Positions 7,011-14,478 are shown, numbered from the stretch's first letter. The stretch: 37,345 bases of DNA from Actinomycetota bacterium (GCA_023475565.1 JAMCVT010000088.1:1-37345); one strand, 5' to 3'. A program made the numbers and translations. Notes: a model not told the origin generated them from the letters alone.

Positions 7011-7036
7011 GCCCGCTGCTTGCGGGCTTTTTTTTT
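7011..7036 (+). terminator. Intrinsic terminator after the M23 peptidase gene
   Basis: GCCCGC-tgctt-GCGGGC followed by nine T, 12 bp after the stop codon. Confidence 0.9.
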
Positions 7037-7064
7037 GTCCGGCCGATATCGACTTTTACCCCGA

Positions 7065-7093
7065 TAGACTTTTAGTAAAGTCTTTATTATAAT
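7065..7093 (+). promoter_or_regulatory. Promoter of the TPR gene with embedded palindrome
   Basis: TAGACT (7065-7070), a 17-bp spacer and TATAAT (7088-7093). A perfect 7-bp inverted repeat, AGACTTT-tagt-AAAGTCT (7066-7083), overlaps the -35 and fills most of the spacer, so it is a candidate operator. Confidence 0.5.
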
Positions 7094-7132
7094 AAATCGG
7101 GGTTGTCCTAAATAGCGAGGAGTGGTTTAAGA

Positions 7133-7714
7133 ATGACTAAAAGTAGATCGTCCTTTATGGCAAGAAGAAAGCTGCAGCAGAAGATAGTGTTTGGATTCCT
7201 GGCGGTTATACTGACGCTGGGGCTGCTGGGTTCATCGATAACCTGGACCTTAAACCGAAGCAATGTTCCTCAGGCCAGCCAGGAGGCGCCCGCGACGCCT
7301 ACGGCGGAGGAACTGGCAGAAAAATCCAAGGCTAATCCCCAGGATGTAAGCCTGTTAAAGGAACTGGCCGCGGCATACTCCAGTGAAGGGCAGAGCGGCA
7401 AGGCGGTAGAAACCTACGAAAAGGCGCTTTCCCTGGCCCCGGAGAGTGAAGATCTTAAAACAGGCCTGGCCGGGAGCTGCGTTTCGGCCGGACAGTATGA
7501 CAAAGCTGAAAAGATACTGCAGGAGCTGATCAGCAGCAACCCAAATAATAAAGAGGCCCATTACTATTACGGGCACACCCTGGTGGCAAGGAAAGACTAT
7601 GCCGGGGCCGTGGGAGAGTTTGAAAAGTATGTCAGCCTGGCGGGGGAAAATGATCCCCATACGGCAAGGGTAAAGAGCCTGATAGAAACACTTAAGCCCC
7701 TGGCCAAACAGTAA
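7133..7714 (+). CDS. Membrane-anchored TPR protein
   Basis: A short basic N-terminus is followed by one membrane segment (about residues 17-37), a Pro/Ala-rich linker and about three tetratricopeptide repeats from residue 60 on (for example 'LLKELAAAYSSEGQSGKAVETYEKALSLAP' split over its two helices). The TPR part would face outside and hold partner proteins. The start ATG 7133 has GAGGAG 8 nt upstream. It has its own promoter and follows a terminator, so it is monocistronic, and the envelope genes around it fit a role in cell-wall protein assembly. The specific partner is unknown. Confidence 0.8.
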   Translation: MTKSRSSFMARRKLQQKIVFGFLAVILTLGLLGSSITWTLNRSNVPQASQEAPATPTAEELAEKSKANPQDVSLLKELAAAYSSEGQSGKAVETYEKALSLAPESEDLKTGLAGSCVSAGQYDKAEKILQELISSNPNNKEAHYYYGHTLVARKDYAGAVGEFEKYVSLAGENDPHTARVKSLIETLKPLAKQ

Positions 7715-7717
7715 AAG

Positions 7718-7999
7718 GCTTATACTGTAAATATTATGCTGTCGGAAGCCAGGAGCCAGAAGCCAGAATGGTCTGTGCATTCCTTACGAGATATATGAAG
7801 GCTGATTAATCGGGCACAAAAATCTCTGTGTCCTTGGTTTTCTTGTGAAGTGCAAGGATGGCTTGCACTTTTATTTTTTCCTCTTTTATTCTGACTTCTG
7901 TATAATTGGGGACATTCCTGTCCTTCAAGAGATACCAGAACTTCAGCAGGTGTGTCCCCATTCCTCTGGCTTCCGACCGTAAAGGATTTCAGTATAAGC
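7718..7999. repeat. 282-bp imperfect inverted-repeat element, MITE-like
   Basis: The ends are GCTTATACTG (7718-7727) and its exact complement CAGTATAAGC (7990-7999). Inside, after 12-13 unmatched bases, come GTCGGAAGCCAG (7741-7752) and its exact complement (7966-7977). Nested pairs include GGGGACA/TGTCCCC (7908-7914, 7953-7959) and the hairpin at 7848-7870. There is no ORF of note and no transposase. A direct target duplication is not evident. It fills most of the 391-bp gap between the TPR and metallopeptidase genes. It could be a miniature mobile element or a structured RNA. Confidence 0.55.
7848..7879 (+). terminator. Hairpin with T-run inside the inverted-repeat element
   Basis: AAGTGCAAG-gatgg-CTTGCACTT followed by TTATTTTTT: a 9-bp perfect stem. 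It would stop transcription arriving from the TPR gene or from within the element. Confidence 0.75.
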
Positions 8000-8105
8000 G
8001 TCTTTTCAATAATTTACCGCTGGGACGGGAAAAGCCCCGCCGTTATAATATAATCAGTCGGTTTACATTATAATTTACTGATTGGTTAAAACAGGAAGGA
8101 ATATC

Positions 8106-8981
8106 ATGGAACATAGAGAAAATAATAGAGGCCATTATTGGGCGGGCTTTTTAATGAGGGCCGCATTTGTTTTGCTTACCTTTATACTGGCAGCGGCTAT
8201 CAAGCTTCCCTCCCAGGTAAGGGGCTACTCCTATGAGCTTTACAGGGAGTCGGCCAGGTCTTATATGGATTACCAGACCAGGGGACTGATAACGCTGGAG
8301 AGCGATCATATAAGGGTTAAATACCAGCCCAAAGATGCCGGGTACGCCGGTATGGTGCTGGAGGCATCGGAAAGGTTTTACCTTCCCATAGCTGAAAAGT
8401 TCGGCCTGCAGTCTAAAAACAGGATTACCGTACTGGTGTACCCCTCCAGTGAGGAGCTGAACGCCAGTTTCGGGTGGCCCGCCAGTGAAAATGCCATGGG
8501 TGTATACTGGGCGGGTGTAATAAGGGTGCTGTCACCGGCCTCCTGGGTTGAGGGGGCTGACCCCGTGGAAATGCGGGATGCCTTTTCAAATATAGGACCC
8601 ATGGCCCACGAAATGACGCACCTGGCAGTGGACTACGCCACCAGGGGAAACTGTCCCCGCTGGTTTACCGAGGGGCTGGCGCAGCTTGAAGAATATCATC
8701 TTACCGGCTTCCGGTTCTCCCCGGGCAATGATTCCGGAGAGAGTTTCTACAGCCTCAAGGATATGGACAGGAATTTTGACGATCTGCCCGACCAGGCCCT
8801 GGCCTACCGGGAGTCCCTGTCCGCTGTAGAGTATATAAGCTCGGTCTACGGGGAGAAAAAACTGCTGGCCATAGTGGATTCCCTTGGACAGGGCAAGGGG
8901 ATGGGGCAGTCCCTGGAGAGTATTCTGGGGGTAGATATTGCTACCTTTGAACAAAATTGGCGAAGTTGGTCGGATTTTTAA
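8106..8981 (+). CDS. Secreted or anchored MA-type zinc metallopeptidase
   Basis: The protein has 291 residues with an N-terminal hydrophobic segment (about 14-32) that is a signal anchor or signal peptide. The gluzincin site is HEMTH followed about 20 residues later by WFTEGLAQ, whose Glu is the third zinc ligand; this fits the Peptidase_MA_2 group. The domain would act outside the membrane on unknown proteins. ATG 8106 is chosen over the track start at 8082 because AGGAAGGA sits right before it. TATAAT-like boxes at 8044-8054 and 8069-8074 may form its promoter, but no good -35 is seen. It precedes murA by 134 bp. Confidence 0.8.
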   Translation: MEHRENNRGHYWAGFLMRAAFVLLTFILAAAIKLPSQVRGYSYELYRESARSYMDYQTRGLITLESDHIRVKYQPKDAGYAGMVLEASERFYLPIAEKFGLQSKNRITVLVYPSSEELNASFGWPASENAMGVYWAGVIRVLSPASWVEGADPVEMRDAFSNIGPMAHEMTHLAVDYATRGNCPRWFTEGLAQLEEYHLTGFRFSPGNDSGESFYSLKDMDRNFDDLPDQALAYRESLSAVEYISSVYGEKKLLAIVDSLGQGKGMGQSLESILGVDIATFEQNWRSWSDF

Positions 8982-9115
8982 TTTTTGAGGCAGGAAATTT
9001 CCCCTGTTTTAAAGAACTAAATCACCAAAAGCATTGTTAAACAAAAGGAAAATAAAAAAATGAGACTGCTTACTGTGCCGGTGCCGTTTGGACAAACACG
9101 GAATGGAGGACAAAA

Positions 9116-10381
9116 GTGCAAAAACTGGTGATAGTAGGAGGGGCGCCCCTTAGGGGCAGGATTAGAATCGGCGGGGCAAAGAATGCTTCCCTGGCCCTAC
9201 TGTGCGCCACCGTTCTGGCCGGGGATGTTGTTACTATAGAAAATATTCCTGACATAAACGATGTCAGGGTTATGATTAAATTAATAGAGTTCATAGGGGC
9301 CGAGGTTGAGTGGCAGGGCAGTGACTGCGTGAGAATAACCCCTCCGGAGGCCATTGCTGAAATGCCTCCGTATCACCTGGCCAAAAAGCTTCGGGCCTCC
9401 AATCTTCTGCTGGGGCCCATGCTGGCCAGGTTCGGAAGGGCTGAAATACCGCTGCCCGGGGGCTGCAATATAGGTATCCGCCCCATGGACCTGCACTTTA
9501 AGGGATTCGCCGGGATGGGGGCCGAGATAACCCTTGAAAAGGGCAGTGTGCAGGCCACCTGCAAGAGATTGAAGGGATCCCGCATTTACCTTGACTTTCC
9601 CAGTGTAGGGGCTACCGAAAACATAATGATGGCCGCCTGCCTGGCCGAGGGTCAGACAGTTGTTGAAAACGTTGCCAAGGAGCCGGAAATAGTGGACCTG
9701 GCCAATTTTTTAAACTGCCTGGGGGCCAGGGTCCGGGGCGCCGGAACCGATATTATAAAGATAGAGGGCATGACCTCCCTGGGAGGGTGCCAGCGCTATG
9801 CAGTTATTCCTGACCGAATAGAGGCCGGGACCTTTATGGTGGCGGCGGCTGCCACCAGGGGAGATATACAGCTGGAAAATGTCATTCCCCTTCACCTTGA
9901 GCCTTTCAGGGCCAAGCTTAAGGAGGCCGGGGTGGATATAATAGAGGGTGAGGAGTGCCTCAGGGTAAAGGTGTCGGGGCCTCTTAAGCCCATTGACATC
10001 AAGACGCTGCCGTACCCGGGGTTTCCCACCGACATGCAGTCCCAAATGATGTCCCTGCTTTCAACCGTTTCCGGCACCAGCCTGATTACTGAAAACATTT
10101 TTGAAAACCGCTTCCAGGTGGTGGATGAGCTGAAAAGGATGGGGGCCAGGATTAAGGTGGAGGGAAGGCTGGCCATCATCGAGGGCGCCGGGCAGCTCCA
10201 CGGAACCCAGGTCAAGGCCACCGACTTAAGGGCCGGGGCCGCGCTGGTGATAGCCGGGCTAATGGCCGAGGGCACCACCGAGATTACCAATGTGGAGTAT
10301 ATATACAGGGGCTATCACGATTTTGAAAGCAAGCTGAACGGCCTGGGGGCCAATGTAAAGGCTATGAAGAACGGCGCGTAA
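9116..10381 (+). CDS. murA: UDP-N-acetylglucosamine 1-carboxyvinyltransferase
   Basis: This transfers enolpyruvate from PEP to UDP-GlcNAc, the first committed step of peptidoglycan synthesis, in the cytosol. The substrate-binding Lys22-Asn23 (GGAKNASLAL) and the mobile-loop Cys117 (LPGGCNIGIRPMDLH) are present, so fosfomycin sensitivity would be expected. Late motif DLRAGAALVIAG carries the conserved Arg. At 421 residues it is full length. GTG 9116 has GGAGG at good spacing; a 23-codon frame (ATG 9060) with AAAGGA overlaps this start and could couple translation. A perfect 11-bp hairpin lies across the stop codon. Confidence 0.95.
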   Translation: MQKLVIVGGAPLRGRIRIGGAKNASLALLCATVLAGDVVTIENIPDINDVRVMIKLIEFIGAEVEWQGSDCVRITPPEAIAEMPPYHLAKKLRASNLLLGPMLARFGRAEIPLPGGCNIGIRPMDLHFKGFAGMGAEITLEKGSVQATCKRLKGSRIYLDFPSVGATENIMMAACLAEGQTVVENVAKEPEIVDLANFLNCLGARVRGAGTDIIKIEGMTSLGGCQRYAVIPDRIEAGTFMVAAAATRGDIQLENVIPLHLEPFRAKLKEAGVDIIEGEECLRVKVSGPLKPIDIKTLPYPGFPTDMQSQMMSLLSTVSGTSLITENIFENRFQVVDELKRMGARIKVEGRLAIIEGAGQLHGTQVKATDLRAGAALVIAGLMAEGTTEITNVEYIYRGYHDFESKLNGLGANVKAMKNGA

Positions 10382-10393
10382 AGCGCCGTTCTT
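10367..10393 (+). terminator. Hairpin spanning the murA stop codon
   Basis: AAGAACGGCGC-gtaaa-GCGCCGTTCTT is a perfect 11-bp stem whose loop contains the TAA stop. No T-run follows, so it may act as a 3' stabiliser or a weak terminator. Confidence 0.55.
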
Positions 10394-10432
10394 GTTGGTA
10401 GACGTCTTAATAGACTTATTTTTTGAATCAAC

Positions 10433-10454
10433 CCATATATGTTATAATATATGG
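10433..10454 (+). promoter_or_regulatory. Palindromic operator over the extended -10 of the MNT gene
   Basis: CCATATAT-gttata-ATATATGG is a perfect 8-bp inverted repeat that encloses TGTTATAAT (10440-10448), an extended -10 box. A weak TTGAAT lies at 10423-10428. A protein bound here would block the promoter, as expected for a self-regulated toxin-antitoxin unit. Confidence 0.6.
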
Positions 10455-10480
10455 AAATGAAGAACGGTTTGGTGGTTGAA

Positions 10481-10906
10481 ATGAAGGATATTCCTTTTCT
10501 GCCGCTGCTGGCTCAGTACTTCGAAAGAAGGCCTGAAATTACAGCGGCCTACTTATATGGATCCTATGCCGAAGGGGTGGCCAGGCGGGATAGCGATGTG
10601 GATATCGCTGTATTAACGGATCCTGTTCCGGGAAACACGTTAAAATACCGCCTGGAGGTAATGGAGGATGCCCGGAGGCTTTTAAAACGGAGTACAGAAG
10701 TTATTATTCTGAATGAAGCTCCAAGATTATTGCAGTTTCAGGTTATTCAGAAGGGCTGTATTATTTATGAAAGAAGCGCCGACAAAAGGGCATTTTTTGA
10801 AATGGATATAGCCGGCAGGTATTATGATTATAAAAAATATTTTGATTTTCATGCCAGGCATTTGGCCGCAAGGATAAAGGAGGGCGGGCTGGGTGTTAGA
10901 CAATAG
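10481..10906 (+). CDS. mntA: MNT-family nucleotidyltransferase antitoxin
   Basis: In the MNT-HEPN systems this protein adds AMP to a tyrosine of its HEPN toxin and so silences it. The nucleotidyltransferase signature GSx10DxD is intact (Gly27-Ser28, Asp39, Asp41; GSYAEGVARRDSDVD). ATG 10481 is preferred to the track's 10451: the -10 box ends at 10448, so 10451 would precede the transcript start, GGTGG is 5 nt before 10481, and the N-terminus then has the family's usual length. The gene overlaps the start of a HEPN toxin fragment by 14 bases. With the toxin cut to 32 residues, the antitoxin has no local partner. Confidence 0.85.
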   Translation: MKDIPFLPLLAQYFERRPEITAAYLYGSYAEGVARRDSDVDIAVLTDPVPGNTLKYRLEVMEDARRLLKRSTEVIILNEAPRLLQFQVIQKGCIIYERSADKRAFFEMDIAGRYYDYKKYFDFHARHLAARIKEGGLGVRQ

Positions 10907-10991
10907 CGTAATCCTGGTCCGCCTGGCCAGGCTTGATGAATACATCTACCGCTTGAAGAGGTTTGAAAACATTGAATGTGAAATTCCTTGA
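10893..10991 (+). pseudogene. hepT: Truncated HEPN (HepT/DUF86) toxin remnant
   Basis: AAAGGAGGG (10877-10885) serves GTG 10893, which opens a 32-codon frame overlapping the end of mntA, the usual arrangement of MNT-HEPN pairs. The sequence (MLDNSVILVRLARLDEYIYRLKR) matches the first helix of DUF86/HepT proteins. It then stops at 10991, so the RNase motif RxxxxH and about 100 residues are missing. The rlmH start lies 56 bp on. A deletion that removed most of the toxin is the simplest reading. It is too short for the ORF track. Confidence 0.7.
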
Positions 10992-11047
10992 GAACAGCTG
11001 ACATACCGATTCAGGTATGTCTTTTTAATAAAACAGCAGGAGATAAT

Positions 11048-11527
11048 ATGCAGATCAACATACTGGCGGTGGGGCGGCTTAAGGAAAAATACCTCCAGGA
11101 GGCCCAGAAAGAGTACCTGAAAAGGCTTTCGGCCTACGCCAGGGTGAAAGTCACAGAGGTGGAGGACGAGCCCTTTAAAGAGGGTATTTCAGCCTCCCTG
11201 GAGGAGTCCGTGAAGTCCCGGGAGGCCGGGCGGCTCTTAAAGCACCTGAGCCAGGGGGACTTCGTGGTGGCACTGGACCGGGAGGGCAGGCAGATGACCT
11301 CGGAGGAGCTTTCAGAATTCATCTCCACCCTGGGCCTGGAGGGAAAGAGCCGGGTCACCTTCATCATCGGCGGCACTCTGGGACTATCGGAGGAAATAAC
11401 CAAATCAGCAAACCACAAACTGTCCTTCTCCAAAATGACCTTCCCCCACCAGCTCATGAGGGTGATACTGCTGGAGCAGGTATTCCGGGCCTTTAAAATT
11501 GCCCGGGGGGAGCCGTACCACAAGTAG
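11048..11527 (+). CDS. rlmH: 23S rRNA pseudouridine-1915 N3-methyltransferase
   Basis: This SPOUT-family enzyme methylates pseudouridine 1915 in helix 69 of 23S rRNA within the assembled ribosome. The SAM knot motif is seen as FIIGGTLGLS, and the C-terminal signature ends in ARGEPYHK. The protein has 159 residues, the family's usual size. ATG 11048 follows CAGGAG; the track start at 10988 would add 20 unrelated residues. In related Clostridia rlmH sits near murA, as here, with other genes commonly between them. Confidence 0.95.
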   Translation: MQINILAVGRLKEKYLQEAQKEYLKRLSAYARVKVTEVEDEPFKEGISASLEESVKSREAGRLLKHLSQGDFVVALDREGRQMTSEELSEFISTLGLEGKSRVTFIIGGTLGLSEEITKSANHKLSFSKMTFPHQLMRVILLEQVFRAFKIARGEPYHK

Positions 11528-11589
11528 GGGCGAAGCTTTGCTGTAGCTTTTTGTTTTAACGAGTTTGTAAAAAGTTATCGCACATCAGA

Positions 11590-12714
11590 TTATTTGACTA
11601 AATAACGATATCTCTCTGGTTCCAGACGGATTTCTTCGGCCAAAGCCTGATATTCGGGGGCTAACACTATCGAACGAATGCGTTGCCCGTCGTTGTCTCG
11701 TGGCATTACAAAACCACTGTCAATCCATCTTTTTACTTTGTCCCTGATTGTTCTATCAGACAGGTTTAACCATTTCCTTAAATCGGATGTACTCGCCCAA
11801 TTATACCGAAAGGCTAGTTGAGTGAACACTATTCTTTGATTTGGATCTAAGACTCGAATCAATTCCGGCTCAATTGTTGTATATTCCTGGCTCTTTTCCT
11901 CTACAAGTTTGGCGGCCTCTTCAAAAACTTCGGCTACACCTGAAATAAAAAACTCAAGCCACTGAGAAATATCACAATCATTTCTTCCAAAATAGTAATT
12001 ATGGTGTAAACCCATTTGAATGTTCTTATAATATTCTCTAAGATTGCGATCATAGAATGTTTCCAGGACGAATAACCCTTTTAGGCCAAATCCTCCAAGT
12101 CTAAGGATATAGGTGGCTATCATTCTTGCTGTTCTTCCGTTACCATCCATATAAGGGTGTATTGTGAGAAACTGCCACATTACTATTCCTGCCTTAATGG
12201 GAGTAGGAGTAACTTGGGCACTTGGCGAATTAACCCAGGCCACAAGGTCCTCCATGAGTCTTGGAACGTTAGATGGTTCCGGAGGAATATACCAATTAGA
12301 TTCATTACGTTTCCCGACTTGGTTTTGCTCAGATCTGTACTCGCTTTGGCGGGGTCTGCGACCATGGGTAATTACTCTGATTATTGCGTGAAGTTTCTTA
12401 ATAAACTTTTCGGTTATAGGTAGTTGTCTTTCTTCGCAATCATCCAGATATTCAATGGCTTTCATCAAGTTGTAGACTTCTTGTTGTTCATCAGATGTGT
12501 GTTGTCGGTAGAGGGCTTCTCTTTTTGCTTGTTCGGCAAGATTGTTTCCCTCCAGTTTAGTAGATAATAGAACTGTTTCCTCTCGAGATTCCTTCCTCAT
12601 TATTTCTAAGATTGAAGAAGGAAGTGGGAGGTTTTCTACCAGTAAACTTGCCTTTTGTATTTTCATTAGATTCTGTGCCATTATGTTGGTAATGGTGTAA
12701 TGGGGATTGTACAT
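11590..12714 (-). CDS. Fic-domain AMP-transferase, class II self-inhibited
   Basis: Fic proteins transfer AMP (or a related group) from a nucleotide to hydroxyl side chains of target proteins. The active-site motif is complete: HPYMDGNGRTAR, with His186 and Arg194. An inhibitory helix near residues 51-56 carries SxxxEG (STKLEG), which places it in class II, where the Glu blocks productive ATP binding. The C-terminal part (about 280-374) looks like a winged-helix DNA-binding domain, consistent with the common 'Fic family, DNA-binding C-terminus' type. ATG 12714 has AGGAGGAGG upstream and its own promoter. The gene is AT-richer than murA or copA and reads against its neighbours, so it was probably acquired. 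Confidence 0.9.
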   Translation of the reverse strand: MYNPHYTITNIMAQNLMKIQKASLLVENLPLPSSILEIMRKESREETVLLSTKLEGNNLAEQAKREALYRQHTSDEQQEVYNLMKAIEYLDDCEERQLPITEKFIKKLHAIIRVITHGRRPRQSEYRSEQNQVGKRNESNWYIPPEPSNVPRLMEDLVAWVNSPSAQVTPTPIKAGIVMWQFLTIHPYMDGNGRTARMIATYILRLGGFGLKGLFVLETFYDRNLREYYKNIQMGLHHNYYFGRNDCDISQWLEFFISGVAEVFEEAAKLVEEKSQEYTTIEPELIRVLDPNQRIVFTQLAFRYNWASTSDLRKWLNLSDRTIRDKVKRWIDSGFVMPRDNDGQRIRSIVLAPEYQALAEEIRLEPERYRYLVK

Positions 12715-12737
12715 TTTGATTACCTCCTCCTAATTAT

Positions 12738-12766
12738 ATTATATCATTGCCGCTAAATTGCCGCAA
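12738..12766 (-). promoter_or_regulatory. Promoter of the Fic gene
   Basis: On the minus strand: TTGCGG (12761-12766), a 17-bp spacer and TATAAT (12738-12743). The octamer GCGGCAAT occurs twice across the -35 and spacer, a possible regulator site. Confidence 0.6.
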
Positions 12767-12859
12767 TATGCGTAACAAGGGAGACGAATCTTTTGCTGAC
12801 CGACATCCAATAACCCATCCAGATGGCCGGGAGCTTTGCGACAGTGCTTGGAAAGAGAG

Positions 12860-13201
12860 GTGATCGCCCTGTCTGATAAATCTGAGGAACTTTTTGACCG
12901 GCTGTATCATGAAAACCATTTAAAGGTATACAGGCTGGCCCTGGGACTTGCCGGCAATGCTAATGACGCTGAAGAAACAACCCAGGAGGCGCACGGCCAG
13001 AGGGTGCTTTTCTGCCTGGTGGTTACCCTGGGCCTGCCTTACAGAACTGCCGCCGAAATAGTCGGCTGTTCACTGGGATCGGTAAAGACTGCGCTGCACC
13101 GCGCCAAAAAAAGAGTGGCCGGCTACCTGGCGGATTATTTTTACAATAATTTAAGACGAAATCATCCGGCAGCCGGCCAAGAGGAAATGACGGGTAAGTG
13201 A
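12860..13201 (+). pseudogene. ECF sigma factor with internal deletion
   Basis: The first part (ELFDRLYHENHLKVYRLALG...DAEETTQEA) is sigma region 2 up to the DAEDxxQE helix. It passes straight into HGQRVLFCLVV and then a complete region 4 (YRTAAEIVGCSLGSVKTALHRAKKR). The -10-recognition helix and the linker, about 85 residues of a normal 170-190 residue ECF factor, are absent while the frame is kept. A protein of about 113 residues would be unable to bind -10 DNA. GTG 12860 is the likely start; the track uses TTG 12836. No anti-sigma gene follows: a terminator begins at the stop. Confidence 0.75.
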
Positions 13202-13241
13202 AAAATGGCCTGAACCCTTGGGTAAAGGTTCAGGCCATTTT
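13202..13241. terminator. Bidirectional intrinsic terminator
   Basis: AAAATGGCCTGAACC and GGTTCAGGCCATTTT form a perfect 15-bp stem with a 10-nt loop and A/T tracts on both sides. It serves the sigma remnant on one strand and the GIY-YIG gene on the other. Confidence 0.9.
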
Positions 13242-13261
13242 GTATGCCCCGGGTGTGGCTC

Positions 13262-13627
13262 TTAATCGTCTTTCTTTTTTTGTTTGTTATAGCCGCTCTC
13301 GCCGTAGGGCCGCAGGGTGTTCAGCCACTTGTCCTCCAGCGCTGTAACGGCCTGGCGCCATTCTTCCTTTGGTATTTCCTCCTGGTTGAGGGTTTCCAGA
13401 ATATCGAAGGTAAAGGCATCAGGGCCGTGTAAATTCCAATCTTCCTGCAGCGCCTTGCTGCGGTGGCATCTCAATTCCAGCTGAAAGCGGCAGCTGTTGA
13501 AGTTCCCCGGCAAGTTCAAACTGCTGCCGATGAGAATTTTTCCGTTCACAATATTTCTTATCCGGTACACTCCCATGGGAGGAGGGTTATGCTTGTAGGC
13601 TAACTTGAGCTCTTTCCGTCTATCCAA
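13262..13627 (-). CDS. GIY-YIG nuclease-family protein
   Basis: The 121-residue protein has the GIY-YIG core as GVYRIRN...KILIGSS near residues 19-36, then a region with Arg and His residues and a downstream Glu (ALEDKW), the positions expected of the metal site. The second motif is LIG rather than YIG, so activity is uncertain. Single-domain proteins of this kind are common in Firmicutes with unknown targets. TTG 13627 has AAAGGAG on the minus strand. It lies 44 bp after the DUF2087 regulator and may be read from the same promoter. Confidence 0.75.
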   Translation of the reverse strand: MDRRKELKLAYKHNPPPMGVYRIRNIVNGKILIGSSLNLPGNFNSCRFQLELRCHRSKALQEDWNLHGPDAFTFDILETLNQEEIPKEEWRQAVTALEDKWLNTLRPYGESGYNKQKKKDD

Positions 13628-13671
13628 CCTTGTTCAACTCCTTTTTTTACTGTCAAAAGTACTGCTTCCGG

Positions 13672-14436
13672 CTAGAGCTTCACCCAGTACGAGCTGCCGT
13701 CCTGAGTCCGGTCCATAAAGCCGTATTCTATCAGGTAGCGGCGCAGCAGGACATAGTCGTTGTAGAAGGGCTTTAAAACAGCGTTAACTTCTTTTTCGGT
13801 ATAGTTTTTGTTTGTCTCAAAATATTTTACAAGATGCCTTAAGATGGCCACTCTCTTTTTCTCTTTAAGAGGGAACGAGTCAAGAGGGCCATTAAGCCCC
13901 TGCTTAAAATAGGCGGCTAATATTTTTTGGCTTTCCTGCTCGGTAATGGCAAAACGGTCATCCACTTTTTTGGAGCTCCGTGGGATTTCGATGAAGGTAT
14001 TTTTTTTGGGCACCTGTTCCCCCAGCAGTTCCATAATGGCTAAAAAAACTTTAGCCTGCTTTTGTTTTTCTCTCAGGGTGAAGCGGTGATTGCGGATGGT
14101 TGACGTGCTGCCGGTGCCAAGCGCTTTAGCCGCCTCGTTGTCACTATAGCCCTCATAGAAAATTTCTAGAATAGTTTTCTGGTGATCCGTCAGCCCGGTT
14201 AATTTTTTATCCAGGTTGAGCAGAAAATGGAAGGCTGAGCGATGGCTCCGGGCAATGTGGACCTTAATATATTTTTTGGCCTCATACAGCTGGCCTTCGT
14301 CAGGGTAGATGACGCCGTTGGAGAAGCTTTTTCCACAGATGAGGCAAATGAAATCCTCGCTCTGCTGCCGGTAAATATAGCCTTGCTTGATGTCCTGCAG
14401 CGATGCCCGCCAAAATAGATCAGACATGTCGATCAT
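13672..14436 (-). CDS. DUF2087-containing transcription regulator with Zn finger and HTH
   Basis: The N-terminal part has a C2H2-like zinc site (CLICGKSF...HIARSH, about residues 31-65). A LuxR-type helix-turn-helix follows near residues 82-115 (TDHQKTILEIFYEGYSDNEAAKALG). The C-terminal 70 residues match DUF2087 (YTEKEVNAVLKPFYNDYVLLRRYL...DGSSYW). The product is probably a cytosolic DNA-binding regulator. ATG 14436 has AGAGGTG upstream. It diverges from an MFS exporter gene with about 200 bp between starts, the usual layout for a regulator and its target. A palindrome next to its own promoter suggests self-control. Both targets are inference. Confidence 0.85.
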   Translation of the reverse strand: MIDMSDLFWRASLQDIKQGYIYRQQSEDFICLICGKSFSNGVIYPDEGQLYEAKKYIKVHIARSHRSAFHFLLNLDKKLTGLTDHQKTILEIFYEGYSDNEAAKALGTGSTSTIRNHRFTLREKQKQAKVFLAIMELLGEQVPKKNTFIEIPRSSKKVDDRFAITEQESQKILAAYFKQGLNGPLDSFPLKEKKRVAILRHLVKYFETNKNYTEKEVNAVLKPFYNDYVLLRRYLIEYGFMDRTQDGSSYWVKL

Positions 14437-14459
14437 TTTATAAACACCTCTATATAAGC

Positions 14460-14478
14460 ATCTATCATTATCATAGAT
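14460..14478. promoter_or_regulatory. Palindrome at the DUF2087 gene start site, candidate operator
   Basis: ATCTAT-cattatc-ATAGAT lies immediately downstream of the -10 box of the regulator gene, about where transcription would begin. The centre (ATGATAATGAT on the minus strand) also resembles half of a Fur-type box. Confidence 0.45.

Noticed and set aside
12157-12423. 88-residue plus-strand ORF inside the Fic gene
   Set aside because: It is antisense to the Fic active-site region and has no ribosome site.
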